DNA of 49,382 nucleotides from an uncultured Saprospiraceae bacterium (GCA_937974625.1 CALJVJ010000181.1:1-49382); one strand, 5' to 3'; positions 22,101 to 28,377 are shown, counted from the first letter of the stretch. Program-made: numbers and translations. Notes: a model not told the origin generated them from the sequence alone.

Positions 22101-24310
22101 TTAATCGGTATAATATTTTAGTGGATGGCGCTAATTATATGCCAGATCATGGATGTGAATTTGAAGACTTAACTGCTTACTCCTATGCGCTTGTAGAAGG
22201 CCAAGGAAATACGGGAATGTATCGAATTGAAAATTGGGAAGTTAATGGTCAAATGCATGCGACCGAGGTGGAAACCATGCAAGATTTGACCTTTTGGATG
22301 AACACGATAGACCCAACTGGAAATTGGATTTTAACGCCTTCAGCACTGTCTATTATTGGGGGTGACCCTACTAAAACCTATAGTACCATGAAGGTGATTC
22401 AAATGGCTACTTGGGTAGAAACGGTTTTATTACCTAGTACTACAGGTATAGCAACCAGCACTATTCTTGAGGTAGATGTTACGACCTTGGTTCGACCAAT
22501 GGAAATTATTATCACAGATACTGCTACTTGTTGTTCTGACACCATTTTATTGCGAAGATGTGGAGAGGAACAACCATGTGTAGAAGAAATAATTGCTCAA
22601 AATACCTTCTCTGAAACAGTGACTTGTGGAGAGACTGTTACTCTTTGCTTAGAGATTCCATTTAATAGAATCAATAATTTTGATTTAGAAGCTAATGGAA
22701 GCCTTTTCAATGGAGACATTATACCTTGTGATTATGATTCCATGCTTGCTTACACATATTTCACTTTACCTAATCAAGGTGCTGTTGGGCCTTATCGAAT
22801 AAATTCTTGGATAGTGGATGGCCAAATGCATTCTGGAATGTTTGATAATGTTGGTGAGTTAGTAAGTATCATGAATCAAATCGACCCAACTGGTAATTGG
22901 TTACTTGACCCTACTACCTTAACCTTACAAGGTGGAAATAATGCAACTAATTATGGTGAGATGATTGTCGAACAGACGAACACAGGTGCCCTTGCCACAC
23001 TTGATATTAATACCAATCTGATTCCTATGGGTACTCAAGTATCTTTAGAGAGCGGTAGTTATGAATTTTTGATTATCAGTAAAAATTCAGGTTGTCAAGA
23101 CCGTATAGTGGTCAATATAGCATGCGAAGATGATACGACACCTCCTGTAGATACTACTGTGACGCCAGTGGATACCACAGTAACCCCAGTTGATACGACA
23201 ATAACACCTGTAGATACGATGACGATGACCAATAATTGTGCTGATTATATTTCATCAGACTTTTTATTTGCCACTGTTAATCGTTGTGATTCTCTTGCAG
23301 CCTTTTGTCTACCGATTGCATTCGAAACAATCAATGAATATACAGTTACCCTCGATGGGGCTCCTTATCAAGGTGTTTTTGGTAATTGTTCGGATGGTAC
23401 TAGCATTGAAGTTGGAGTAGGGGGCTATGTCTTCCATTTTGAACATCAAACTACTGGTTGTCTAGATAGTATAGCGGTGGCTGTAAATTGTGTGACAAAT
23501 GCTAGAGAAGAGGTAGTCAGCATAGTAGAAGGCGATTCCATAGAATTCTGCCCAGAATCTGATGAATTAATTGGTGCTATTATTAGTATCGAAAATTTAT
23601 GCGAAGACGCATCCGGAATTTATGCTAGTGTTGATTTAGATATGACTAATTTCTGTGTAAGTGTTGAAGGTATTCTTACTGGCCAAGAACAAGCTTGTTT
23701 TGTGATTTGTGATGATATGGGGGTCTGTGATACTACCTATTTAATTATCAAAGTGACGCCTAAATCATTAGAAAACCCAGTAGCTCTAAGAGATGTGGAT
23801 ACTACTCAACAAGCAGAGCCTATTACAATTGCTGTTTTAGATAATGATTCCATTAATGGGAAACTCCAAAATATGGAAATTTTAGAACGACCAAGCAATG
23901 GCCAAGCAATCTTTAATGATGATAATACAATTACCTATACGCCAAATAATGAATTCTGTAATTCTGGAAGCCCAGATTTAATCATGTATGGTATCTGTAA
24001 TGATAATGGTTGTGATACCGCAATAGTTGAGGTTTGGGTACCTTGTCCAACGATGGAGATTTTATCAGGATTTTCGCCGAATGATGATGGCATCAACGAC
24101 TTCTTTACCATTAAAGGCATTCAGAATTTCCCAAATAATGAGTTGCAAATCTTTAATCGATGGGGGAGTAAGGTATTCCAACAGAAAGGATACAAAAACA
24201 AATGGGATGGTTCCTACGAAAATCAGAATCTGCCTGATGGTACTTACTTCTACTTATTGAAAGATGGAAGTGGCACTAAATATTCTGGCTTTGTACAAAT
24301 TAATAGATAA
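10109..24310 (+). CDS. Giant SprB-like repetitive adhesin with T9SS type B sorting domain
   Basis: Start ATG 10109 opens a signal peptide (MPKNYWFKALFFVGAMLLLG, cleavage near DAQ); the frame extends to 10016 but only as a polar leader. The protein has 4733 residues. Domains in order: an unnamed about 150-residue module D1 (25-186); SprB-like repeats S1-S8 (187-834; core YSIDNGxxW, ending NNPV); D2 (845-1006); S9-S10; Asp-rich thrombospondin-3-like Ca repeats (1171-1244); a segment resembling choice-of-anchor U (1245-1385, ending IVDPGG); D3, D4, D5 (about 1386-2061); S11-S13; Ig-like P1, a PKD domain (WLWDFGDG, near 2420) and P2; S14-S20 (2545-3107); P3-P10 (about 3287-3893; core TYxWSPxTGL); one classical SprB repeat; three E modules; a DTTVTPV linker; and a CHU_C domain (4648-4733; FSPNDDGINDFF, IFNRWG, LPDGTYFY). 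CHU_C is the type B signal for T9SS export. Role inferred: surface filament for adhesion or gliding. Confidence 0.92.
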   Translation: MPKNYWFKALFFVGAMLLLGKIDAQVKFQIELQSDSVTYQVSLYSEIGPYPATAQNFINSSTMTLIAPTGELTPAGIVNQKGIWSGPDTYVNPVTSFGMDYFVFNLTGSINDILFTPGLIVPLFTFTNSGNCAGAVSFMDNNNDPYLNQSPDVNIGNQMSVLGNGLSNAFNGEHEPGNANCMGALPCDLTLDSISFTGITSCGAMDGMITIHAANNTGTIQYSLDNGLNWLTSNVFPNLIPGDYTVKIKDDICEQVYPNNPVSIIEPSITVTLLEATAPTCNNSFDGIIRIAATGGTAPYEYTINNGASWSTDSVFNTLGNGFYNIEARNTDGNCLSDFPNNPVVFAVQGIDVTAAKIDGSCTNGTGGSINITAAGGIGSFEYSIDSGVTWLANNNFSDLSPGSYPVFVRNGNGECAIAFQDNPLIIQESVISFTVDATNPDCNNAMDGLIAIVADGSAGNFEYSIDSGLTWLASGTFNALDTGTYFAAVRAIGGGCETFFNSPTQLVSTGINISLTTLSGDCAYNSNNRITIAASGGSGNFEYSIDNGTNWLSNNVFNGLATGAYEVKVRNTSGSCETDYVNNPVTFSGDSIAISVDVTPPSCDLATAGSISINATGSNNNYIYSIDNGASFSNESTFTGLANGNYTIRVRNGNGACESVYQNNPVQLNAAPVVLSVSFTENTCENVTDGTISMIGNGGTGNFEYSIDSGSTWSTSATRTNLAADLYYLQVRNSDGTCTTDFVNNPVDLTPNAINFSIVSNTPPSCETNDDGSLILAATGGTSTNYEFSIDNGNTFSSVGTFQNLSTGAYNLQVRNIGADCITSHPDNPIMVVNSACPNPSVNVDCILEYVLSEDNGEFTISLLSDTTWNSPFNTVSSAQISIRLPANNYQIDNLQNAISGVTFEESSRISSTIAGETYDFISFTLTTFATTDIPFIKDNQVDLFSFQINGACSADAIHLVGEGSPFSFPDDATNNIASQMTVVGWGSADVPICVDSLAETLCVFAVQNVSITDASFCGAADGALSISTSCAGNSALYSIDNGRTYQNASTFTGLSAGNYFVRILNDSTNCEIIYDANPVIINDGNAISFTATSVQPTCVDSTDGAISFTAINGSGSYLYSIDDGRMWSTNPTYTNLPVGDFYLKVSNLDTTCIVVYDTLFLALSAGPCVVDTDMDGQPDANEDLNMNGDLTDDDTDMDGIPNFQDADDDGDGVSTIMEEAGPNQGDSNGDNLSDCLQANVATTTDANGDYRTLEVNGLTCAKISEFIVHPEGQMSESDLEYDFPFDLNAFRIPCAGTVDIQLYFHNSIDLTGFIYRKYGPMEPDGPISEWYNFPVTISTAVIGGQTLGTVSFQLTDGDMGDATGVDSLIVDPGGLAMNVANVLPCPMNYAVEKIGDTYTVSLTSDTTFTPPANVINDALITLRAPTGVLDTANLVNIISTVIFELDSAYIAPIETPNFDYFVFKLSSASTGTTDIPLVKNFKQDLFSFENFGTCSTDSLFLVGTGANFSTPPIGGQFINSAINVNGWTAPTCVSNLGASFCLPPARDTVPVELLAGTSIDTCLITEIDLPNGVGNTTVLIQGTNVNGTTTNRDSCVQITAASGIEVVEYVTVVFCDVVNANICDTTVLEVTVTEIPFVPTDTVNFTLNFNDTTEVCLGSAIQITDIGMASVINAGSQVDVSVNNTEDCVTLMPANGFSGNDTLQVLHCDAKDPTLCDTTFIVVTVNEPLPCLFKYIIEENDDNYLIRLAVDSTVNSPLNATTSMLVAIRVPASGFDVPSDSITTLLSGVAFENTSDGVLIDDVNPAYGYINFDIGGLTFPNYQAGDTLDLFSFSGAGCTGDSIHLVGPGANFSNPTVNGEEISSYLSIGQFLPIGGTPYCVNPSSVLICEPVVTPPMTEACAINFDMELVNGTFTISMTPDTTIFNTSSPNPFIGPPTSVMDITLRAPTGTLQPVNQIDFGTGREFVLKNSIISPTESPAYDYFVFGLNDNNVPTVEVRYNEGQTIELFSFQNINCTLDSIFLVGRGTNFSVPTIAGLNVETSVVTNGDIIPTCVNGTAIIPAEMSFSQTSVNPTTGNCMDGSITITASGGTGLYNYSIDNGVTWQTFNTFSNLEVGNYLVRIRSTDENCITAATSVSLTNLDCDNSPPPCSVTIASVSNTDATCSQANGVITINATGPNLQYSINTGATFQSSNVFQNVSAGIYNIVVRDSVVTTCEANTTHTLNGTDGPVISAVNTSDSTTFAANEGIITILATGPAGLKYSLDAGLNYSTTNTFSNLGIGTYNIMVVNMDDSCPVTFDNNPLIIAEPCLVDAGADVTICEGEMITLSATGSATNYSWTPATGLSATNISNPIATPTVTTTYYVTNSDASCTAQDSVTITVAPNITVDFQPMVSCTDLSVDFTDNSTSTESITSWLWDFGDGVGTSSEQNPSYTYFASGTYVVSLTTTNSTDCDNTITKSIVVGNGLNVTVSEDATICVGDCLTLTASGGTTYQWNASSDLSATDIPNPIACPTETTTYYVTVMDGNGCSEMDSVTITIDSLDIGVSANGTSCDEENGSITIFATLTGASFEFQIEEDGPWSTSNTFTNLAAGSYNVSVRTLGGGCETPFVNNPVQINSVSAPTIDLVLAEEPSDCNLSDGSITISASGNNPLIYSINGGTDWSDLAIFNDLEEGNYVVQVAYADTTCLSVTEMVEISAPAAPIILLVEGTNPVTCESEDGVIHIEVEDSGAGTFEYSLNGIDWQDTNLFEDLPAGNFSVFVRFQGGSCIVEHPSTIELIPGLAPQIFDVVQSDPTAVDLFDGSISINASGIVDLEYSIDNGTTWQADNVFSGLDTGAYDIKVRYIDESCETPYTARPVVLGIGDCLSFIEVSYHGPFGCGSDDGHIFILVNDPANVEYSINNGATWQNFEFFENLAPGNYTILARKTDRVCEIALDSTITLMDEEDLMIFDVQTMNPDACNGTNGEIFINTNIFSNIEFSIDNGTTWQVDNIFSNVAVGTYTILARSIDLTCQTSYDEAIVIEETETTINDVLFTNPTSCNAADGSILIDVTGSFNLEYSINNGATWQFGNQFFNLASGTYTIKVRTGNCELEYTGNPVILGSPTEFSVVTAIPNAATCTDVLSGVSVTLSDNIASYIVNNGNIVNATQIGATLTFDAVVADIFNEYSLTFTNAQGCEVTESFVVFQATDTEADFVVIEPYCKEMEVSLLFTGTATPMANLIWEIDGGVLVNSAPATATAPAGHEITVRWDSEGSRLIKLTVDDGGCMDDEFESIFVRKLPLADAGLGGSICMGECVQLQGSGTGVWYTWSPAAGLSTTDGLTTTACPTETTTYYLTVMSADGCVAVDSVTINVETDFLTVTPDMTICEGQSAILGANGGSNYVWTPTASLVNPNSSTPIANPQTTTTYTVVSPNASGCMDTAQVTVFVNPNPEAIACEDKTICNGDSIQLIVTTHAQYAWSPTNTLINPNSGTPIAFPTVTTTYTVTVTDENGCTDTDEVVVFVNTPPTVSAGNDVQICTGASTQLSASGAISYSWSPATGLNNPNLSNPIATPSTTTTYTVTGTDANGCSRTDQVTVSVTNDSGITASSDLTICEGESTTLSVTGGANYTWSPATGLSNPLSANPTANPTVTTVYTVTGTSINGCPTFDNVTVFVNPKPEAIACEDKFICLGDSIQLIVTTHAQYAWSPSNTLINPNSGTPIAFPTQTTTYTVTVTDENGCTDTDEVVVNVNNSSTVVLGPDRTICGAGPVQLDAGNGIAYQWSPTTGLSDPTIRNPIATVTNTINYSVQVMTANGCTGQDDITINVNAAPTANAGPNLVLCPGESGQLMASGGVSYQWSPTTGLSNPNIANPIVTTDGVTNYTVTVMDEFGCTATDETLVAVSLPLTIDPVLSNATCCGNGGSAILNVSGGFGNATFNWTPNVSNSNTATNLAVGFYKVVIEDAESCSVVFTFEIEEDCDGCPDMFGEEERCITSTDVERICLPIAMEDINRYNILVDGANYMPDHGCEFEDLTAYSYALVEGQGNTGMYRIENWEVNGQMHATEVETMQDLTFWMNTIDPTGNWILTPSALSIIGGDPTKTYSTMKVIQMATWVETVLLPSTTGIATSTILEVDVTTLVRPMEIIITDTATCCSDTILLRRCGEEQPCVEEIIAQNTFSETVTCGETVTLCLEIPFNRINNFDLEANGSLFNGDIIPCDYDSMLAYTYFTLPNQGAVGPYRINSWIVDGQMHSGMFDNVGELVSIMNQIDPTGNWLLDPTTLTLQGGNNATNYGEMIVEQTNTGALATLDINTNLIPMGTQVSLESGSYEFLIISKNSGCQDRIVVNIACEDDTTPPVDTTVTPVDTTVTPVDTTITPVDTMTMTNNCADYISSDFLFATVNRCDSLAAFCLPIAFETINEYTVTLDGAPYQGVFGNCSDGTSIEVGVGGYVFHFEHQTTGCLDSIAVAVNCVTNAREEVVSIVEGDSIEFCPESDELIGAIISIENLCEDASGIYASVDLDMTNFCVSVEGILTGQEQACFVICDDMGVCDTTYLIIKVTPKSLENPVALRDVDTTQQAEPITIAVLDNDSINGKLQNMEILERPSNGQAIFNDDNTITYTPNNEFCNSGSPDLIMYGICNDNGCDTAIVEVWVPCPTMEILSGFSPNDDGINDFFTIKGIQNFPNNELQIFNRWGSKVFQQKGYKNKWDGSYENQNLPDGTYFYLLKDGSGTKYSGFVQINR
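10667..12608 (+). repeat. First block of eight SprB-like repeats inside the giant gene
   Basis: Eight consecutive units of about 80 residues follow the pattern Cys, (D)GxIxIxATGG, YSIDNGxxW, a short F-x-x-L turn, G-x-Y-x-x-x-VRN, Cys, then NNPV. Each unit keeps two Cys. Further copies occur at about 13126-13613 (two), 16300-17040 (three), 17742-19430 (seven) and one classical unit at about 21785-22020. Confidence 0.85.
19966..21785 (+). repeat. Tandem block of eight Ig-like 'WSPxTGL' repeats
   Basis: Eight units (P3-P10) of about 75 residues share an ICxG start, a Y-x-WSP core, the stretch NP(I/T)A-P-x-TTTY and a final DENGC-type strand. Two related units flank the PKD domain at about 17041-17740. 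The units at 20420-20641 and 21104-21325 are almost identical in protein. Confidence 0.85.
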
Positions 24311-24420
24311 AAAAAGGAGACAGCGGTTTACGTAGGTGCGAACACGACCAAAAAAAAGTCCCAAAAGTACGACCTACAAAAATCCTGTCATCTTGTAGAT
24401 ATATTAAGGTGTTTTATAAA

Positions 24421-24460
24421 AATGCCCGGCTGGTTTTGGCAGCTGGGCATTGCTTTTTTT
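24421..24460. terminator. Bidirectional terminator between the giant gene and engB
   Basis: A 12-bp stem (AATGCCCGGCTG/CAGCTGGGCATT, one G-T pair) with a 7-nt loop. A T run follows on the plus strand (24454-24460) and an A run precedes it, so it can end both convergent genes. Confidence 0.85.
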
Positions 24461-24470
24461 GATTGGTAGA

Positions 24471-25073
24471 TTAGATTTCCTTATTCACCTCATCAATAAA
24501 CCCTAAAATCTCGTCTTGACCAATCTTCTGAATAGAAGAAGTTATAAACTCTTGGGGCAACTCCGCCCAATGTTCTAATAGAGTGGTTCTAATGCTATCA
24601 ATATTGGGTTGTACTTCTGCGGGTTTTAGCCGGTCTGTTTTGGTATAAACAATGATAAAGGGAACTTGCTTATCTCCCAACCAATTCATAAAATCAATAT
24701 CAATTTGTTGTGCAGGGATATTGGCGTCAATTAAAACAAATGCACAAGCCAAGGATTTTCTATGCTGTAAATATCCTTCTATCATAATCTCCCATTCTCT
24801 TCTCTTTTTCTTAGAAATTTTTGCATAGCCATACCCTGGCAAATCAACTAGATACCATTCTTCCTTGACCAAGAAATAGTTTATCATTTGAGTCTTCCCA
24901 GGTTTTTTTGAAATTCTTGCTAATCCATTTCGTCCTGTCAACATATTAATCAAAGAAGATTTTCCTACATTTGACCGCCCGATAAAGGCATATTCTGGCC
25001 GTTCATCTTTCGGACAGGAAGATATACTCGGATAACTTCCGACATATCTAACTTCTTGCATCGTCTTTGCCAT
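24471..25073 (-). CDS. engB: Ribosome-biogenesis GTPase EngB (YihA/YsxC)
   Basis: EngB is an essential small GTPase of large-subunit assembly. The 200-residue protein has all G motifs: G1 GRSNVGKS (32-39), G2 Thr61 in PGKTQ, G3 DLPG (77-80) followed by YGYAK, and G4 TKTD (144-147). The length is normal for the family and the start ATG is 25071-25073. It is monocistronic, convergent with the giant adhesin gene across a shared terminator, and divergent from the porP/sprF-like gene. A -7-like TAATTTTG lies on the minus strand at 25152-25145 but lacks a matching -33 element. Its place between two T9SS-related units looks incidental. Confidence 0.96.
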   Translation of the reverse strand: MAKTMQEVRYVGSYPSISSCPKDERPEYAFIGRSNVGKSSLINMLTGRNGLARISKKPGKTQMINYFLVKEEWYLVDLPGYGYAKISKKKRREWEIMIEGYLQHRKSLACAFVLIDANIPAQQIDIDFMNWLGDKQVPFIIVYTKTDRLKPAEVQPNIDSIRTTLLEHWAELPQEFITSSIQKIGQDEILGFIDEVNKEI

Positions 25074-25489
25074 AATCTTAAGTATTGGATAAATAGGGAA
25101 AAGGCTGACTTTAAATTACCTTTACGCTAATTTATTAAAAAGTGCAAAATTAGGCTTTTATCAACTTTAAAACCAGATGCTAAATTTCTACCTGAATAAA
25201 AGCAACTAATTGGTACAATGAAGTACTATTATCGATAGAGATGAATGGCGGAGTATGTTGACAATTTTTTTTAATTGTAATGCAGCAACCCGGCTCAAAT
25301 AAAAGTCTTCGCTCCGCCACTTTGCTAAAAAATGGAGAATCTGAACCAATTTCGAAAAGAAAAGTTATAATTTGAAAAACTTTACGGAAGATTACTACTT
25401 TAAAAAGTAACGATGAGTCAATAAATTTCGTTTATTTTGTAGTTACCTCATAAGAAAACCTCAATTATTACCTTCACGAACAGTCAGCT
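25074..25489. other. Divergent intergenic region between engB and porP/sprF
   Basis: 416 bp with no gene. Visible are a small hairpin ACAATT/AATTGT near 25260-25277, a promoter-like TTTA-N19-TAAATTTC ending near 25425 for the plus gene, and a 10-mer AACTTTACGG at 25378-25387 that recurs in the gldK promoter at 26761-26770. Confidence 0.5.
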
Positions 25490-26461
25490 ATGCTTAAAAA
25501 TCTACTGCTAATACTTGCTTGCTTTACAACTTTTAGCTTGTTTGCTCAGCAACCTAGTAATTATAGCCTGTACATGTTCAATCAGTTTTCCTATAATCCT
25601 GCTTATGCTGGAATGGATAATTCTTTGAGTTTTACTGGTTTGTATCGAAAACAATGGTCTGGCCTTACAAATAGCCCAATTACCCAAAATATTAATGTTC
25701 ATATGCCTTTATATATCCTCAGCGGCGGGATTGGCATAAATGTTGAGAATGACAAGTTAGGTCTTGAGCAGAATTTACTTGCTACACTTTCCTATAATTT
25801 TCAAATCCCCGTTGGAAAAATTGGAATTTTGGCCATTGGTGCAAGCGGAGGAATATTTCAAAAGACCCTTGATGGGGCCTTGATTTTGACTCCTGAAGGC
25901 CAATACGAAGGTTTGACGATTAATCATAATGATGATTTACCCTTACCGACGTCTCAATTGAGTGAACTTACCCCCACCTTTAATGCAGGAATATATTTTC
26001 AAACCGAGTCATTTGAAGCTGGATTGTCTACTGTAAATATTCAGGAGCCAGTCATCGAAGGAACCTTCTTTTCTACGACTTTAAGTCGCAACTATTTCTT
26101 CAATGCAGCGTACCAATTTGACTTATTAAGAAGTATTACTGTGCACCCTTCTATCTTGATAAAATCGGACTTTATTGAAACGCAAATGGAAGCCTCGATT
26201 TTATTCAAATATAATGACAATATATTTGTAGGTGGGTCGTTTAGAGGATACAATACTAACACTTCAGACGCTTTAAGCCTTATTGTTGGCTTAAATTTAA
26301 GCGAAAAAATCAAATTGGCTTATGCCTATGATTATACGCTTTCTGATTTGAATTTGGTTAGTAATGGAAGTCACGAGATTATGATTAATTATAACTTAGG
26401 TAGAGAGATTGGTAAAGGCAAACTTCCCAAGATAATTTTCAACCCAAGATATATTGAATAA
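25490..26461 (+). CDS. PorP/SprF family T9SS outer-membrane protein
   Basis: The 323-residue protein has a signal peptide (MLKNLLLILACFTTFSLFAQ) and the family hallmark directly after it: PSNYSLYMFNQFSYNPAYAGM, then LYRKQWSGLTNSPITQNINVHMPL. The rest alternates amphipathic beta strands of a 14-16-strand outer-membrane barrel and ends in NYNLGREIGKGK. PorP is part of the periplasmic/outer-membrane T9SS core; SprF homologues serve export of particular CHU_C-type substrates. Here the gene stands directly before gldK, as in porPKLMN clusters, and also just after a SprB-like adhesin gene (engB on the other strand between them), as sprF follows sprB in Flavobacterium. Either role is possible. Confidence 0.92.
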   Translation: MLKNLLLILACFTTFSLFAQQPSNYSLYMFNQFSYNPAYAGMDNSLSFTGLYRKQWSGLTNSPITQNINVHMPLYILSGGIGINVENDKLGLEQNLLATLSYNFQIPVGKIGILAIGASGGIFQKTLDGALILTPEGQYEGLTINHNDDLPLPTSQLSELTPTFNAGIYFQTESFEAGLSTVNIQEPVIEGTFFSTTLSRNYFFNAAYQFDLLRSITVHPSILIKSDFIETQMEASILFKYNDNIFVGGSFRGYNTNTSDALSLIVGLNLSEKIKLAYAYDYTLSDLNLVSNGSHEIMINYNLGREIGKGKLPKIIFNPRYIE

Positions 26462-26808
26462 GAACTGCCGAAGAGGGAATGATTTGATACTTATTTCTTT
26501 CTCATTTACCTCTAAAATGTAAGACAGTTTGCAAAAGTTTGAAATAAGTTATATTTAGCAGATTTTTTTGGAAATCTAAACACTAAGATTTGAAATAAGG
26601 GCGTTTTAAGTGCGCTGATGTTTATAAAGGCACATACGGATTAATTCAAAAGAACTTCAGAAGTAGTAATTTATAGGTAATTCTGATGTTTATATCCCAT
26701 TTTGTCGCCAATCATCAACTTTAAATTTTTTTAATTTTTTGAAAAAACACTTAACCGAGTAACTTTACGGTCGTTTTAGCGGGATTCTCCCAAACAAATT
26801 AGGTAATT
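26462..26808. other. Intergenic region upstream of gldK with direct repeats
   Basis: 347 bp without a gene. It has two pairs of direct repeats: TTTGAAATAAG at 26538-26548 and 26589-26599, and CTGATGTTTATA at 26615-26626 and 26683-26694. A small hairpin AGATTT/AAATCT lies near 26563-26578, and the gldK promoter lies at the 3' end. The spacing makes a separate transcription start for gldK likely. Confidence 0.55.
26738..26767 (+). promoter_or_regulatory. Promoter of gldK
   Basis: TTTG at 26738-26741, an 18-bp spacer and TAACTTTA at 26760-26767 match the Bacteroidota consensus TTTG-N19-TAnnTTTG with one mismatch. The expected start is near 26773, giving a leader of about 35 nt. Confidence 0.55.
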
Positions 26809-28110
26809 ATGAGCGTCAACATGAGAAAAATTTCTAAGCTTTTGTTCTCCTTGGTTTTTTTATATGCCCTTACCACTGCTTGTGGTCGGAAAGAGGGTGG
26901 TGAATTGACAGGAGTGTTAGATCGTCCTTCTTTTAATGGTATCAACCCTTATGGAATGCAATACATTCCTTCTGGTACCTTACATATTGGACCTGCAGAC
27001 CAGGATTTAAGAAGTACTTATGTCCAAAGACCTAAGGCAATTTCTATCCAGGGTTTCTTTATGGATGAAACTGAAATCACAAATAACGAATATCGTCAAT
27101 TTGTAGATTGGGTTAGAGACGAAAAAGCACTTCGCCTTTTAGATTATATGAGAGAAGATGATAATGGTGATTTGACGGATGAAGTGGATTGGGATTATAG
27201 AGATGAAATCGATTGGGAAGATACAGAAAGTGAAGTTCAAGACCTTTTCTATGATGACGAAAGTTTTATTTACTCTGGTGATGAGCCAAATATGGGTGGA
27301 AAAACAGTTGACATTGATAAATTAGTTTATGAATATAAAACTTACGATTGGAAAAGTGCTGCTAAAACTAGAGACTTTTCAAATATTGATAAATTTGCCA
27401 AAGAGCATTCTGTAAATATCTATCCAGATATTTTCTGTTGGATTAGAGATTTCTCCTATTCTTATAACGAGCCGATGACTAGAAATTATTTCTGGCACCC
27501 TGCTTTTGATGATTATCCTGTTGTTGGGGTAAATTGGAAAATGGCACAGGCTTTTTGTAATTGGAGAACGGAACTTTGGAATACATTCAAAGCAACTCAA
27601 AAGAATGAAGTAAATACGGAAGATTTCCGTTTACCTACTGAACATGAGTGGGAATATGCTGCAAGAGGTGGTCATGATTTAGCTCCTTATCCTTGGGGTG
27701 GTTTTTATACACGGAATGGTAAAGGTTGTTTATTAGCTAACTTCAAACCAGGTCGAGGTAATTACCCAGAAGATGGTGGCTTATATACCGTAGCAGCAGA
27801 TATGTATTTTCCAAATGACTACCTTCTATATAATATGTCAGGAAACGTGGCAGAGTGGACTTCTTCAGCTTACTACGAAAATGCTTACTCTTTCTTACAT
27901 GATTTAAATCCAGATATTAGATATGATGCGACGGATGAGGATTATGAAGCTGACCAACGTAAAGTAATTAGAGGTGGTTCGTGGAAAGATGTGGCTTATT
28001 TCTTACGTTGTGGTGTTCGTCACTGGGAGTATCAAGATACAACTAAATCTTATGTTGGATTTAGATGTGCATTGACTTTCTTAGGTCGCTCAATCAACGA
28101 TGAATTTTAA
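26809..28110 (+). CDS. gldK: T9SS lipoprotein GldK (PorK), FGE-sulfatase fold
   Basis: GldK forms, with GldN, a large periplasmic ring attached to the outer membrane in the T9SS. The 433-residue protein starts with a lipoprotein signal (LLFSLVFLYALTTAC-G, lipid-attachment Cys25); ATG 26821, four codons later, is an alternative start. The body is a formylglycine-generating-enzyme/sulfatase-modifying-factor fold as in all GldK: YIPSGTLHIGPADQD, FFMDETEITNNEYRQFVDW, RLPTEHEWEYAARGG, MSGNVAEWTSSAYY and VIRGGSWKDVAYFLRCGVR. An acidic insertion (about residues 120-185) holds many Asp and Glu. It opens the gldKLMN set and is followed by a strong hairpin before gldL. Confidence 0.95.
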   Translation: MSVNMRKISKLLFSLVFLYALTTACGRKEGGELTGVLDRPSFNGINPYGMQYIPSGTLHIGPADQDLRSTYVQRPKAISIQGFFMDETEITNNEYRQFVDWVRDEKALRLLDYMREDDNGDLTDEVDWDYRDEIDWEDTESEVQDLFYDDESFIYSGDEPNMGGKTVDIDKLVYEYKTYDWKSAAKTRDFSNIDKFAKEHSVNIYPDIFCWIRDFSYSYNEPMTRNYFWHPAFDDYPVVGVNWKMAQAFCNWRTELWNTFKATQKNEVNTEDFRLPTEHEWEYAARGGHDLAPYPWGGFYTRNGKGCLLANFKPGRGNYPEDGGLYTVAADMYFPNDYLLYNMSGNVAEWTSSAYYENAYSFLHDLNPDIRYDATDEDYEADQRKVIRGGSWKDVAYFLRCGVRHWEYQDTTKSYVGFRCALTFLGRSINDEF

Positions 28111-28131
28111 TGCGCTTGTAAACAATACCAA

Positions 28132-28172
28132 AATGGTACGAATATTTGATACAATAATATTCGTACCATTTT
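28132..28172 (+). terminator. Hairpin after gldK, probable terminator
   Basis: A perfect 15-bp stem (AATGGTACGAATATT/AATATTCGTACCATT) with a 9-nt loop, followed by a short T tract (TTTTAG). It lies 22 bp after the gldK stop. The T tract is weak, so partial read-through or mRNA 3'-end protection is also possible. Confidence 0.65.
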
Positions 28173-28303
28173 AGTTAATATAGATGGCTATTCAACTTTA
28201 AGCCATTTTATAATATGAAAATATATAATTCTATATCCCAAACGAATAGAATTTAATGTTTATACAACCAACTAATTTTTTTTAAAAACCTCCTGAAAAC
28301 AGT

Positions 28304-28311
28304 TACTTTTG
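28304..28311 (+). promoter_or_regulatory. -7 element upstream of gldL
   Basis: TACTTTTG matches TAnnTTTG exactly. The -33 region is a T tract (TTTT instead of TTTG) about 20 bp upstream. Start expected near 28317, leader about 60 nt. Confidence 0.45.
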
Positions 28312-28377
28312 AACAAGTTTTCGTTTTGAAAGTGAAAAAATTACTATTTAATAACCTACAATAACATTCAAAAAGTT

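Noticed and set aside
11381..23420. Numerous 60-125-codon frames inside the giant gene on both strands
   Set aside because: They are shadows of the repeat-rich coding sequence; their similarity to each other only mirrors the repeats.
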